Source: Nocardioidaceae bacterium
GTDB lineage: Bacteria > Actinomycetota > Actinomycetes > Propionibacteriales > Nocardioidaceae
Length of the DNA stretch: 64,000 nucleotides
NCBI GenBank assembly: GCA_017744365.1
Contig: JAGIBL010000002.1
Location: 496,001 to 560,000 of the forward strand
Reading direction: 5' to 3'
Below the pieces are notes generated by a model. The model was given only the letters and a program-made list of their open reading frames with translations, was not told the DNA's origin and searched no databases. A program made the position numbers and the translations under genes. Of the stretch, positions 49,589 to 58,105 are shown piece after piece; the stretch's first letter is position 1, and each line of letters begins with the position of its first letter.

Positions 49589-50996
49589 GCACCAGCGTCG
49601 GCCGGTCCGCCACCGCGGTCCGGTACTCGGCGACCAACGCGTCGAACGCCGCCCGCCGGCGCGCCTCGGCCTTGACCAGCAGCACCGACCCGGCCGACTT
49701 CTCCCTGCCGAAGACCTCGCGCGGAACGCCCGCCTCCTCGGCGATCCGACGCGCGATCGGGCGGTCGTAGTCGTTGCCCAGCGTGTACGGCGCCATCTCC
49801 GCGCTCGCGCCGACCCGGGCGATCTGCTCGTTCTGCTCGATGCCGATGAACGGGACCGGCACGTTGACGAACCCGACCCGCTTGCGGAACTCGTCGAGGC
49901 CCGAGCCGCTGTTGTCGCCGCGCTTGATCTCCGGGCCGCTCGGGCAGCCGGGGTGCCAGGCCTTGTCGCCGTGGAAGCCGGTCAGCACGATCGCCCCGCG
50001 CAGGTGCGGCTCGAAGGGCGCGAAGAACAGGTCCTCCGGGGTGTTCACGGTGGCCAGGAAGTCCTCGTAGCCGGTCGCGGGCACGTGCGCGGCGTCGAGG
50101 AAGCTCAGGCCCCGGTCGCTCGGCCACAGCCGCAGCCGTACCGCGACGTACTTCACCGAGGCGCGCACCAGGTACTTCAGCAGGGCCAGCCCACGCAGGC
50201 CCTCGGGCAGGGTCAGGCGCCCCTGCTTCTCCAGGCCGGAGCCGACGCGCTCGAACTCCAGGCACTCCAGGCCGAGGGCCTCGGCGACCGGCCGGCCGCT
50301 GTCCTTGGCGCCGCCGCGTCCCGAGGAGATCGTGAGCGCCTGGACGGCGCCGATCTCCTGGGCGAGGACCGCGCACACCGGGCTGTCGTAGCCCGAGCTG
50401 CAGGTCGTCACGACCCGGTCGAAGGGATGCCGGCGCTGCGGCGCGGCGGCGTTCTCCCGCAGCGCGGACAGCGTGCCGGCCAGCGCACCGCGGTAGTCGG
50501 CGAAGCTGCCGAGCTCGGCGTCGAGCGAAGGACGCGGGCGCTCGCGGACGGCGAGGTCGCCGACGTCGATCGAGAACCCGGAGAAGAGGTAGCGCCGCAT
50601 CTCGCCGGCCGCGGTGTCGTAGAGGGAGCGCTCGTAGCCGTGCAGGCCCGCGGTCGCCGAGGCGGCGTGCACGCGTGCGGACTTGAGGTCGGGCGGGGCG
50701 GCCTCGGGACAGGCGGCGACGATGGCGTGCAGCGAGTTGGAGACCAGCGCCCGGCCGGCACCAAGGAAGGCGTAGACCGGCTCGACCGAATGCGAGGGCC
50801 CGACGACGTGCACGGTCGCACCGTCGTACACCGCGCCGGAGCCGCAGACGAACCCGGAGCCGAGCAGCCCGTCGGCGGTGAACGGGCCCGCCCAGGCACC
50901 CTCGGCGAAGAAGCGCTCGCCGCTCTCGACCCGGTCACCGGCGACGAGGGTGCACCGGCCGTCCTCGATGCGCAGCAGCCACGAGCAGTCCCTCAT
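49575..50996 (-). CDS. Asparagine-synthetase-like PP-loop protein
   Basis: A 473-residue protein. The C-terminal half carries the ATP-pyrophosphatase loop SSGYDS (200-205) in place of the usual SGGxDS. The N-terminal half looks like a class II glutaminase fold without the required Cys2, so ammonia from glutamine is unlikely. Such proteins occur in glycan loci, possibly forming amide bonds on sugars or amino acid decorations. ATG 50996 is preferred, with GGAGG 4 nt upstream. Lies between two SGNH-like genes. Confidence 0.78.
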   Translation of the reverse strand: MRDCSWLLRIEDGRCTLVAGDRVESGERFFAEGAWAGPFTADGLLGSGFVCGSGAVYDGATVHVVGPSHSVEPVYAFLGAGRALVSNSLHAIVAACPEAAPPDLKSARVHAASATAGLHGYERSLYDTAAGEMRRYLFSGFSIDVGDLAVRERPRPSLDAELGSFADYRGALAGTLSALRENAAAPQRRHPFDRVVTTCSSGYDSPVCAVLAQEIGAVQALTISSGRGGAKDSGRPVAEALGLECLEFERVGSGLEKQGRLTLPEGLRGLALLKYLVRASVKYVAVRLRLWPSDRGLSFLDAAHVPATGYEDFLATVNTPEDLFFAPFEPHLRGAIVLTGFHGDKAWHPGCPSGPEIKRGDNSGSGLDEFRKRVGFVNVPVPFIGIEQNEQIARVGASAEMAPYTLGNDYDRPIARRIAEEAGVPREVFGREKSAGSVLLVKAEARRRAAFDALVAEYRTAVADRPTLVLSEG

Positions 50997-51074
50997 CACG
51001 CCTCCTCACCCGACGACCAGCGCGCTGACAGTACCGTCCGTGCGGAACGCCCGCGGGCGAACGAGCGACGCGGA

Positions 51075-51080
51075 TAGGAT
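51075..51080 (+). promoter_or_regulatory. Candidate -10 for leaderless second SGNH-like gene
   Basis: TAGGAT, 6 nt before GTG 51087. Confidence 0.45.
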
Positions 51081-51086
51081 CCCCGC

Positions 51087-51980
51087 GTGACCGACCGGTT
51101 CCAGCTCCCCCTCCGCATCCTGGTCAAAGGCGCCTCCCTCGGCCACGACGTCTCGGAGTTCCCGCAGCAGCGGGAGCAGTTCGTCTTCCCGCGCGTCATC
51201 GAGGAGTACCTCCTCGACCACGGTCGTGCCGTCGAGGTCTGGAACCCCGCCGTCGCCAGCGAGATGGCGTCGATGGGCATGCGGCACTGGGAGGAGCACG
51301 TCAAGGCCTGGGAGCCGGACGTGATCATCCTGACCTGGGGCTACTACGAGTGCGTGCACCTGATCCTGCCGCGCTGGCTCGAGCGGCACGCCAACTCGCT
51401 CAAGGCGCGACCCGGCCCGATCCGCTCGCTCTACCGCAAGCGCGTGCTGCGGCCGTTCTGGAAGTCCCTGGCCGAGCTCCAGAAGGCACTGGACAAGAAG
51501 GTCCAGGGACGCTTCTTCGCCCGGCGCTCACGCCGCATCGCCGCCGACATCGCGCACTTCATCGACCGCTCGCGCAAGGTCGGCCGGCCGCTCATCCTGC
51601 TGCCGGAGTTCCTGGTGCCCAACAAGCGCGCCCAGGACTGGTTCCCAGGGATGGCCGACCGCGCGGCCATGGTCAACCGCGACATCCGCGCGATGGTCGA
51701 CGGGTACGACGACCACGTGCGGCTGCTGCCGGTGCCCGAGATCGCCGAGAGCCGCACGGACAAGTCCGTCGAGGCCGCGGCCGACGGCTTCCACTACAAC
51801 GCCGAGGTGCACCAGCTCGTCGGTGAGGCCTACGGCGCGGTGATCCTCGAGTGGGCCGAGCAGTATCCGCGGCTGCGCGGGCGCGGCGAGACCGGGCTGC
51901 CGGGCTTCCGCACCCATCAGCGGGTCTTGAGCAGCCAGAGCGAGGACGGCGGGTTCGGGTCCTTGGCCAACGGGGTGTAG
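51087..51980 (+). CDS. Divergent SGNH-hydrolase-like protein, copy 2
   Basis: A 297-residue paralogue of the protein at 48779: ILVKGASL (Ser17), WGYYECVHLILPRWLERHAN, RSRKVGRPLILLPEFLVPN, WFPGMADR and DGFHYN align in order. Only the block V Asp/His and a Ser are canonical. Its last 64 bp overlap the end of the convergent methyltransferase gene, so the C-terminal about 20 residues, which have no match in copy 1, may be lineage-specific. Leaderless GTG start. Confidence 0.75.
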   Translation: MTDRFQLPLRILVKGASLGHDVSEFPQQREQFVFPRVIEEYLLDHGRAVEVWNPAVASEMASMGMRHWEEHVKAWEPDVIILTWGYYECVHLILPRWLERHANSLKARPGPIRSLYRKRVLRPFWKSLAELQKALDKKVQGRFFARRSRRIAADIAHFIDRSRKVGRPLILLPEFLVPNKRAQDWFPGMADRAAMVNRDIRAMVDGYDDHVRLLPVPEIAESRTDKSVEAAADGFHYNAEVHQLVGEAYGAVILEWAEQYPRLRGRGETGLPGFRTHQRVLSSQSEDGGFGSLANGV

Positions 51981-52915
51981 TCGGGGAACCGCTCGACGAG
52001 CCGCTGCTCGTCGTGGTGGCGGACCATCGGCGTGGACAGCAGCGTCTCGAAGGCGTCGTTGAACGCCAGGAACGCCTGCACCACCATCGCCTCGTTCCAG
52101 TAGACCGGCCAGCGCTCGCCGAAGAGCCAGGTGTCGGCCGGGAACGGCCCGTTGAAGGGGAAGTGCACGTCGTGGATGTGCACGAGCACGCCCTTCTTCA
52201 GGCGCGGCACCACCTCCATGAACAGGAAGGCCACGTCGCTGTCGATCTTGAGCGCGTGCGAGGAGTCGATGAACAGGACGTCACCGGCCTCGAGCTCCTC
52301 GAAGCGCTCGAGCGGCACGTCCTGGACGAACCCCTCGACCAGCTCGAAGTCGTCCAGCGTCCTCAGCGCGTCGTACGGGTAGGGCTCGATGCAGGTGATG
52401 TGCAGCGGGTGTCCCTCGGCCCGGTTCCGCTCGGCGGCCAGGCTCGCGTAGTACGTCGAGAGCCCCGAGCCGACCTCGAGGTAGCGGGTCGGCTTGTACT
52501 CGCGCAGCATGTAGAACAGCGTGCGCGCGTCGAAGGCCGGGTAGCCCGGGCCGAATCCCTTGGCTGCGTTGGCCAGGTAGTCCGGGGCGGCCGCACGGAA
52601 GTCGTCCTCCCAGCTCTCGGCCAGCACGGTCAGCTGCTTGGTGAGCGTCTCCGGGTCGATGTCCAGGCCGACCAGCGCGCTCGGCCGGTCCCAGCGGGCC
52701 CGGGTGCTCTCGATCTCGTCGATGACCGGGAGCACGGAGTAGTAGTCGGACTTGCGGACGATGTTGTAGCCGAACAGACCAGCGATGCGGTGCAGCAGCC
52801 GGATACGGCCGCGGCGGAACCTCGCGACCAGCCCGTCGAGCAGCTCGACGAGCGCGGCCGGCAGGAATCCCGCCGCGATCTGCTTGGCACTTCTCCCAGA
52901 ACCGAGAACAGGCAT
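51917..52915 (-). CDS. Class I SAM-dependent methyltransferase
   Basis: A 332-residue protein with an N-terminal helical region and a Methyltransf_24-type domain: motif I YLEVGSGLSTYYAS, acidic loop ITCIEPYPYDAL and post-I DVLFIDSSHALK. HIHDVHFPF is a metal-ligand-like stretch found in cephalosporin hydroxylase/TylF relatives. ATG 52915 is used; in-frame GTG codons further up (to 52975) lack a ribosome site. The 3' end overlaps the SGNH gene antisense by 64 bp. Confidence 0.85.
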   Translation of the reverse strand: MPVLGSGRSAKQIAAGFLPAALVELLDGLVARFRRGRIRLLHRIAGLFGYNIVRKSDYYSVLPVIDEIESTRARWDRPSALVGLDIDPETLTKQLTVLAESWEDDFRAAAPDYLANAAKGFGPGYPAFDARTLFYMLREYKPTRYLEVGSGLSTYYASLAAERNRAEGHPLHITCIEPYPYDALRTLDDFELVEGFVQDVPLERFEELEAGDVLFIDSSHALKIDSDVAFLFMEVVPRLKKGVLVHIHDVHFPFNGPFPADTWLFGERWPVYWNEAMVVQAFLAFNDAFETLLSTPMVRHHDEQRLVERFPDYTPLAKDPNPPSSLWLLKTR

Positions 52916-53002
52916 GCCGAGAAAACGCTCCCTACCCCCCGTAGTCCCCACTTGGTTGGCTCCCCCACCGCGCACGCTACCGGACGGCGCCGAGGGGACG
53001 CC

Positions 53003-53710
53003 TCAGGAACGGAAGAAGATGCCGTCCGCCTGCAGCATCTGGCCCGACGGTGCCGCCCAGCCCTGCTCGATGACCTCGAGCTGGAACCCGGCGCCGTAGG
53101 CCATCGAGATCGCCTCGTCGACGAGCATCCCGCCGGAGTACAGCGGCACGAAGGAGAGCTCCAGCTGCAGGCCGACGAGGCGGTCCAGGGTCTCCTTGCC
53201 GCCGGCGAGGACGTTGCGCTCGAAGCCCTGGGTGTCGAGCTTGAGGAAGACCTTGCCCGCGTCGCCGATCAGCTCGCCGGCGATGTCGTCGAGGCGCTCG
53301 ACCCGGATGACCTCCTGGCCGACGTAGGTGACGCCGGGCTCCGCATCCGTGTGCGCGTGCTCCATCGGCAGCAGCGAGCTGCTGTCCCGGTTCGAGGCGA
53401 CGTTGATGCTCGCCTCGCCCGCCTCGTCGCCGAGCGCGACGTTGCGCACGTCCCAGAGCGTGTCGCCCTGCGCGCGCTCGCGCAGCGTCGCGAACGAGGC
53501 CGCCATCGGCTCGAACGAGACGATGCGTCCCGTGTAGCCGAACTGGCGCAGCTCCTTGCCGAACAGCCCGGTGGCGGCGCCGACGTCGAGGACCAGGTCG
53601 ACGCCCCGCGCGGCGAACATCCGCTGACGCCGTACGGCGGGGTGCCGGCGGATCTCGAAGCCCCGCCTGTACGCCGCCATCAGGGCGGCGTTGACCAGCT
53701 TGCTGGCCAT
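53003..53710 (-). CDS. FkbM-family methyltransferase
   Basis: A 235-residue SAM methyltransferase: motif I LVLDVGAATGLFG, acidic loop VSFEPMAASFATL, and the FkbM block FLKLDTQGFERNVLAGG. Likely O-methylation of the glycan. The ATG overlaps the SDR stop (TGATG), with which it forms one unit. Only 16-19% shared pattern with the FkbM protein at 41601 is visible by eye beyond the motifs, so it is not a recent duplicate. Confidence 0.88.
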   Translation of the reverse strand: MASKLVNAALMAAYRRGFEIRRHPAVRRQRMFAARGVDLVLDVGAATGLFGKELRQFGYTGRIVSFEPMAASFATLRERAQGDTLWDVRNVALGDEAGEASINVASNRDSSSLLPMEHAHTDAEPGVTYVGQEVIRVERLDDIAGELIGDAGKVFLKLDTQGFERNVLAGGKETLDRLVGLQLELSFVPLYSGGMLVDEAISMAYGAGFQLEVIEQGWAAPSGQMLQADGIFFRS

Positions 53711-54444
53711 CAGGAGGTGAGCCCGCCGTCGACGACGATGACCTGGCCGGTCAGGTAGGTGTTGGCCGGGTCGGTGAGGAACTGGCAGACGCGGGCGATG
53801 TCCTCGGGGTCGCCGAGCCGGCCGGCCGGCGTACGGCGGACGATCTGGCCCAGCTGGGCCTCGTCGAGCCCGTGGCTCATCTCGGTCTTGAGGTAGCCCG
53901 GCGCGATGCTGTTGACCACGATGCCGCGCGAGCCCAGCTCGCGGGCCAGGGCACGGGTGATGCCGTCGAGGGCGGCCTTGGACGCGCTGTACGTCGCCAG
54001 CCCGCGGTAGCCCGAGAGGCCCACGATCGAGGAGATGTTGACGATCCAGCCCGAGCGGCGGGCCAGCATCCGGCGGCCCACGGCGCGGCTCATGTAGAGG
54101 GTGCCCTTGATGTTCAGGTCGACGACGGTGTCGATGTCCTCGTCGGAGAACATGCTGTGGATGCCGTCGCGCGCGACCCCGGCGTTGTTGATGAGCACGT
54201 CGACCTGGCCCCAGCGGTCGATGACCGCCTTGACGAAGGAGTCGGCGTCGTCGGCCTTGGCCAGGTCGGCGGCCTGCCAGAGGAACTGCTCGGGGAACTC
54301 CTTCTGCCACAGCTCGACCTCGGGCGTGATCGAGCGGGCGCAGGTGGCCACCAGGTCACCGCTCTCCAGGTAGGAGCGCACGATCCCGGCTCCGAGGCCC
54401 CGGCTGCCGCCGGTGACGATCACGACGCGTGCGGGCTGGCTCAC
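53710..54444 (-). CDS. Short-chain dehydrogenase/reductase (FabG-like)
   Basis: A 244-residue classical SDR: VTGGSRGLGAG (10-20), NNAG, NISSIVG and catalytic YSASK, ending YLTGQVIVVDGG as in FabG-type reductases. In this locus it may reduce a keto-sugar or a lipid acceptor. GTG 54444 has AGGAG about 6 nt upstream. Its first 89 bp are overlapped by the 3' part of the preceding membrane-protein gene. Confidence 0.88.
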   Translation of the reverse strand: MSQPARVVIVTGGSRGLGAGIVRSYLESGDLVATCARSITPEVELWQKEFPEQFLWQAADLAKADDADSFVKAVIDRWGQVDVLINNAGVARDGIHSMFSDEDIDTVVDLNIKGTLYMSRAVGRRMLARRSGWIVNISSIVGLSGYRGLATYSASKAALDGITRALARELGSRGIVVNSIAPGYLKTEMSHGLDEAQLGQIVRRTPAGRLGDPEDIARVCQFLTDPANTYLTGQVIVVDGGLTS

Positions 54445-55084
54445 TGGTGTCTCCTGGGGGTGGCGGGTGCGTCGGGAACCCTACCGAAGGTGGCTGTGCT
54501 CCCGGGAGCGATCCAGCATCTTGCACCGACGGAAACGTCAACCGATCAGTCCTTCGGTCGTGATCCGCTGGCACTCGATCACGGCGGGCGCCGAACTCAT
54601 TTTTCCTGCGCTCGATCAAGTCCGCAACGTCATCTGCCTTGGAGCGACGGCCGAGCATGAGACTGATGTTGTGACGCTCGACGGCCAATGCGATGACATC
54701 TCTACCGCGCGTGCGCGCGATCCGCAGCCCCTCGTAGCGCGCCTCGACGGACGCGACGTCTGACAGGGGGACAACGTGAGTCAAGAAAGGGTTGCGGACC
54801 ACGAGCGCGTCGTGGCCGACCGCTAGGCGGAGTCTGAACCAGGCGATCCAGAAACCGGCGACTGCAACAGCAATCGAGACCAAGCCGACGATGGCCTCAC
54901 CCGCGTCTCCGAGCGTGAGTTCGTACGCGCCGATCCACATGAACGAAACAACGAAGAATCCGACAATGACATACCGCAAGAACTTGCCGGGACGAACGAT
55001 CACAACCCCGGGCTCCGCGAAGATCGCAGCGATTCGCCGCCTGTTGTCCCGGGATCTTCTCACTGTTCGCTGAACCAGACCCAC
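54356..55084 (-). CDS. Hypothetical membrane protein with PH-like domain, low-GC islet
   Basis: A 242-residue ORF. Two membrane helices (about 36-55 and 63-83) precede a region like bacterial PH domains (VRNPFLTHVVPLSDVASVEA). Residues after about 180 are low-complexity, rich in Pro and Arg, and the last 89 bp overlap the SDR gene in another frame, so the natural C-terminus is uncertain. GC is about 60%, well under the neighbours. GTG 55084 is 11 bp after the next gene upstream. Confidence 0.6.
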   Translation of the reverse strand: MGLVQRTVRRSRDNRRRIAAIFAEPGVVIVRPGKFLRYVIVGFFVVSFMWIGAYELTLGDAGEAIVGLVSIAVAVAGFWIAWFRLRLAVGHDALVVRNPFLTHVVPLSDVASVEARYEGLRIARTRGRDVIALAVERHNISLMLGRRSKADDVADLIERRKNEFGARRDRVPADHDRRTDRLTFPSVQDAGSLPGAQPPSVGFPTHPPPPGDTSEPARTRRDRHRRQPGPRSRDRALLPGER

Positions 55085-55095
55085 TCAGTGTCGCC

Positions 55096-55560
55096 TCATC
55101 GCTTGACATCATCGGATCGATGGTCGCAGCACCACCGGTCGCGTTCTGAGCGCGACCCGGCGCACAGGCACCAGTGCGCGATCCAGTAGAAAGCGGTCAG
55201 CACGAACATAGAAGCAACAACAATGCCCGTAGCAACCGCCGTGCCGACGAGGATTGGTGCATGGCTCATCTGCTGGGTCACTGCGGACGCCGAGATCGCA
55301 ATCGAAAACGCGAGGATGACCGCCGGCCCATGCCGGCCGGGCACTCTCATGAATCGACTTAGGCTTTCGACGCGCATCAGTACAACAACGGCAGCGGCGC
55401 CGATACCACCCGCCATGGCGCCTCCGACAGCGCCTCCGGCCGCACTAGCAACGCCAATCTCGACACAGGCCTTTCCGAGGTTCACGACGCCCTTCGGACC
55501 ATGAGGGCCATGCCCCGGAGGGCCGGGCCGGGGACCTGGCGGTACTCCAGAAACTGACAT
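55096..55560 (-). CDS. Hypothetical glycine-rich membrane protein, low-GC islet
   Basis: A 154-residue protein of no known family. A Pro/Gly/His N-terminus (GVPPGPRPGPPGHGPHGPKG) leads to about three membrane segments (about 32-62, 75-95, 105-130) and a Cys/Arg/Asp-rich tail. ATG 55560 has no good ribosome site. Base composition matches the downstream PH-like gene, suggesting the two arrived together. Confidence 0.55.
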   Translation of the reverse strand: MSVSGVPPGPRPGPPGHGPHGPKGVVNLGKACVEIGVASAAGGAVGGAMAGGIGAAAVVVLMRVESLSRFMRVPGRHGPAVILAFSIAISASAVTQQMSHAPILVGTAVATGIVVASMFVLTAFYWIAHWCLCAGSRSERDRWCCDHRSDDVKR

Positions 55561-55593
55561 CAAAATGTCGAAAAGTCGACGCAACGGTCGTCG

Positions 55594-56049
55594 TCAGCCG
55601 CGACCCAGGACCCCCAGCACGTTCGCCTTCGTGGGCGTCCCCGAGGCCCGGCCCAGCTCACGGCCCTCCCCGTCGAGGATCAGCGTGGTCGGGGTGCGCA
55701 GGATCCCGAGGCTCCGGACGAGGTCGAGGTGGTGCTCGGCGTCCACGTCCAGGTGGGCGATGCCGGGGGACGAGGAGGCGACGTCCGACAGGACCCGGCG
55801 GGTCGCGCGGCAAGGGGCGCAGAAGGCCGAGGAGAACTGCAGCAGGGTGAACTCGGACCCGCCCTGGTGGGCCCAGGGGGTGCCGGCGAGGACGGAGTCC
55901 GGCGCCTGGGCCGGCTGGTCCGGCTCGCCCGGCACGGCGCCGCGCACCCGGTGGGTGCCGCGGAAGCGGCCGTCGGTGAGCGCGCGGTAGCTGCCGAAGG
56001 CGAGCACGAGCACCACGACGGCGATCAGGACCCAGGTGCCGGTGCTCAC
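55594..56049 (-). CDS. Membrane-anchored thioredoxin-family protein (ThiX-like)
   Basis: A 151-residue protein: one N-terminal membrane helix (about 5-22), then an extracytoplasmic thioredoxin fold with FCAPC (Cys77, Cys80; Phe replaces the usual Trp) and the cis-Pro region RTPTTLIL. It would act as a thiol oxidoreductase. Rv0816c (ThiX) occupies the matching place beside glnR in M. tuberculosis, as I recall. GTG 56049 start; no strong ribosome site. Confidence 0.85.
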   Translation of the reverse strand: MSTGTWVLIAVVVLVLAFGSYRALTDGRFRGTHRVRGAVPGEPDQPAQAPDSVLAGTPWAHQGGSEFTLLQFSSAFCAPCRATRRVLSDVASSSPGIAHLDVDAEHHLDLVRSLGILRTPTTLILDGEGRELGRASGTPTKANVLGVLGRG

Positions 56050-56122
56050 GGCTGGCTCAACGCCGTACGGCGGGAAACATTCCCAAGTCGGTGCACATTC
56101 AGCCACCCGCGCTCTGCCAACT

Positions 56123-56416
56123 TCAGCCTCCGGCAAAAGGCGGCAGGAACTCGACGGTCTGGCCCGGCGCCACCAGCACGGACGCCGGGTCCTGCGAGGC
56201 CACCGGCTGGTCGGCCAGCAGCACCGAGCAGGTGCCGAGGATGCGGGCGAGACGGTCGTTCCCGGCCCCGGCCGTCTCCACGAGGAAGGCCAGCGTGACC
56301 GGTCCCTCGACCGTGACGTGCGTCTCGGCGAGCCCCGCGGCGGCCCGCGCGGAGGCCCAGAACCGGAGCGCGACCTGTCCGCGTTCTGGTTCGTCGTGCG
56401 AAAGCCGACCGTTCAT
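56123..56416 (-). CDS. MoaD/ThiS-family sulfur-carrier protein
   Basis: A 97-residue ubiquitin-fold protein that ends LPPFAGG; the terminal Gly-Gly is the thiocarboxylate site of the family. It may serve molybdopterin, thiamine or another sulfur transfer; adjacent thioredoxin supports sulfur chemistry. AAGGA lies 8 nt before the ATG. Divergent from glnR with 47 bp between starts. Confidence 0.88.
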   Translation of the reverse strand: MNGRLSHDEPERGQVALRFWASARAAAGLAETHVTVEGPVTLAFLVETAGAGNDRLARILGTCSVLLADQPVASQDPASVLVAPGQTVEFLPPFAGG

Positions 56417-56463
56417 GTTGGATATCCTTCCTCATCGGCGAAAGCCGGGGACGGGAGGTGGCC

Positions 56464-57183
56464 ATGGGCACCCTGTTGCTGCTGACCAGCGCGCTGCAGC
56501 CCTCGGCCGACGTGCTGCCCGGGCTCGCCCTGCTCCCCCACCAGGTGAAGATCCTCCCCGCGGAGGGCAGCGCCCTCCTCGAGGCACCCGCCAGCGACCT
56601 CGTCCTCATCGACGGCCGCCGCGACCTGGCCCACGCCCGCGACCTGTGCCGGCTGATCCGCACCACGGGCTCGGAGCAGCCGGTGCTGCTGATCGTGACC
56701 GAGGGCGGGCTCGCGGTGGTCGCCGCGGACTGGGGCATGGACGACGTCGTCCTCGAGACCGCCGGTCCCGCCGAGATCGACGCCCGCATCCGGGTCGCGC
56801 TCGGCCGGCTGGAGGCGGCCCGCGACGCCGACGACCCCGAGGCGCACATCATCCGCGGCGGCGAGGTGGTCGTCGACGAGGCGACGTACACCGCCAAGCT
56901 CGGCCGCCGTACGCTCGACCTGACCTTCAAGGAGTTCGAGCTGCTCAAGTACCTGGTGCAGCACCCCGGCCGGGTGTTCACCCGCGAGCAGCTGCTCCAG
57001 GAGGTCTGGGGCTACGACTACTTCGGCGGCACCCGCACCGTCGACGTGCACGTACGACGGCTGCGCGCCAAGCTCGGTCCGGAGAACGAGTCCCTGATCG
57101 GTACCGTGCGCAACGTCGGCTACCGCTTCGTGCTGCCGCCCAAGGACAAGAACCGAGACCGCGAGGACGTGCCAGCCCAGTGA
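56464..57183 (+). CDS. glnR: Nitrogen regulator GlnR (orphan OmpR-type)
   Basis: A 239-residue OmpR-family regulator of nitrogen assimilation genes. The N-terminus [20 protein letters not shown] and [20 protein letters not shown] match GlnR; the receiver lacks the full acidic pocket, as GlnR works without phosphorylation. The winged-helix C-terminus ([34 protein letters not shown]) is complete. ATG 56464 has GGAGG 5 nt upstream. mshD follows 7 bp later, the order also seen in mycobacteria. Confidence 0.93.
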   Translation: MGTLLLLTSALQPSADVLPGLALLPHQVKILPAEGSALLEAPASDLVLIDGRRDLAHARDLCRLIRTTGSEQPVLLIVTEGGLAVVAADWGMDDVVLETAGPAEIDARIRVALGRLEAARDADDPEAHIIRGGEVVVDEATYTAKLGRRTLDLTFKEFELLKYLVQHPGRVFTREQLLQEVWGYDYFGGTRTVDVHVRRLRAKLGPENESLIGTVRNVGYRFVLPPKDKNRDREDVPAQ

Positions 57184-57190
57184 GGACCCA

Positions 57191-58105
57191 GTGAGCATCA
57201 CCCGGATCGACCACAGCGACTTCGACAGCGAGAGCGGCACCGGACCGGCCGCCGAGGTGCGCCGGATCGCCGAGGCCTGCGACGACCACGACGGGGTCAT
57301 CACCCTCAACGAGCAGGCCTGCCTGCAGCTGAAGTACCGCGGCCTGCGCGACGCCGCCCTCTGGCTCGGCGACGGCGGTTTCGCCCTCCTGCACGGGCAG
57401 ATCCTCGACATCGCCGTCCATCCCGACGCGCGCGGTCAGGGCGTCGGCACCGCGCTCGCCCGGGCCGCGCTGGCCGGCGCCGCCGAGACCGAGGGCAAGG
57501 TCGAGGCCTGGTCGCACGGCGACGACCCCGCGGCCGGGCGGATCGCCGAGCGCTTCGGGATCCCCAAGGAGCGCGAGCTGCGGATCATGGCGCGGCCGAC
57601 CTCGCTGCCGCTGCCGGACGTGATGGTGCCGCCGGGGGTGCGGATCCGCACCTTCACCCCGGCCGACGAGGCCGACCTGCTCGAGGTCAACGCGGCCGCG
57701 TTCTCGCACCACCCCGAGCAGGGCCACATGACCCACGAGGACTTCACCGAGCGGACCAACGAGGCCTGGTTCGACCCGGACGGCCTGTTCCTGGCGGTCC
57801 CCGAGGACGCGAGCGAGGAGCCGCGCATCCTCGGCTTCCACTGGACCAAGGTGCACCGCGACGAGGACCCGCCGTACGGCGAGGTGTACGTCGTCGCGGC
57901 GAACCCGAAGGCGGCCGGGCGCGGACTCGGCACCGTGCTCACCAACGTCGGCCTGCGGCACCTCAACGACGCCGGCGTCGACGAGGTGATCCTGTACGTC
58001 GACGGCGACAACGACCCCGCGGTCGCGCTGTACGAGCGGACCGGCTTCGAGCTGCGCCGGACCGAGGTGCAGTACCGCGGTCCGGTCGACACCTCACGCC
58101 TGTAG
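57191..58105 (+). CDS. mshD: Mycothiol synthase (acetyl-CoA:Cys-GlcN-Ins acetyltransferase)
   Basis: A 304-residue tandem GNAT protein performing the last mycothiol step. The N-terminal GNAT has HPDARGQGVGTAL; the active C-terminal GNAT has VAANPKAAGRGLGTVLT and ALYERTGFELRRTEVQY. The FHWTKVHRDEDPPYGEVYVV stretch is typical MshD. GTG 57191 has AGGA upstream and lies 7 bp after glnR. The 3' end overlaps the convergent esterase by 12 bp. Confidence 0.95.
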   Translation: MSITRIDHSDFDSESGTGPAAEVRRIAEACDDHDGVITLNEQACLQLKYRGLRDAALWLGDGGFALLHGQILDIAVHPDARGQGVGTALARAALAGAAETEGKVEAWSHGDDPAAGRIAERFGIPKERELRIMARPTSLPLPDVMVPPGVRIRTFTPADEADLLEVNAAAFSHHPEQGHMTHEDFTERTNEAWFDPDGLFLAVPEDASEEPRILGFHWTKVHRDEDPPYGEVYVVAANPKAAGRGLGTVLTNVGLRHLNDAGVDEVILYVDGDNDPAVALYERTGFELRRTEVQYRGPVDTSRL

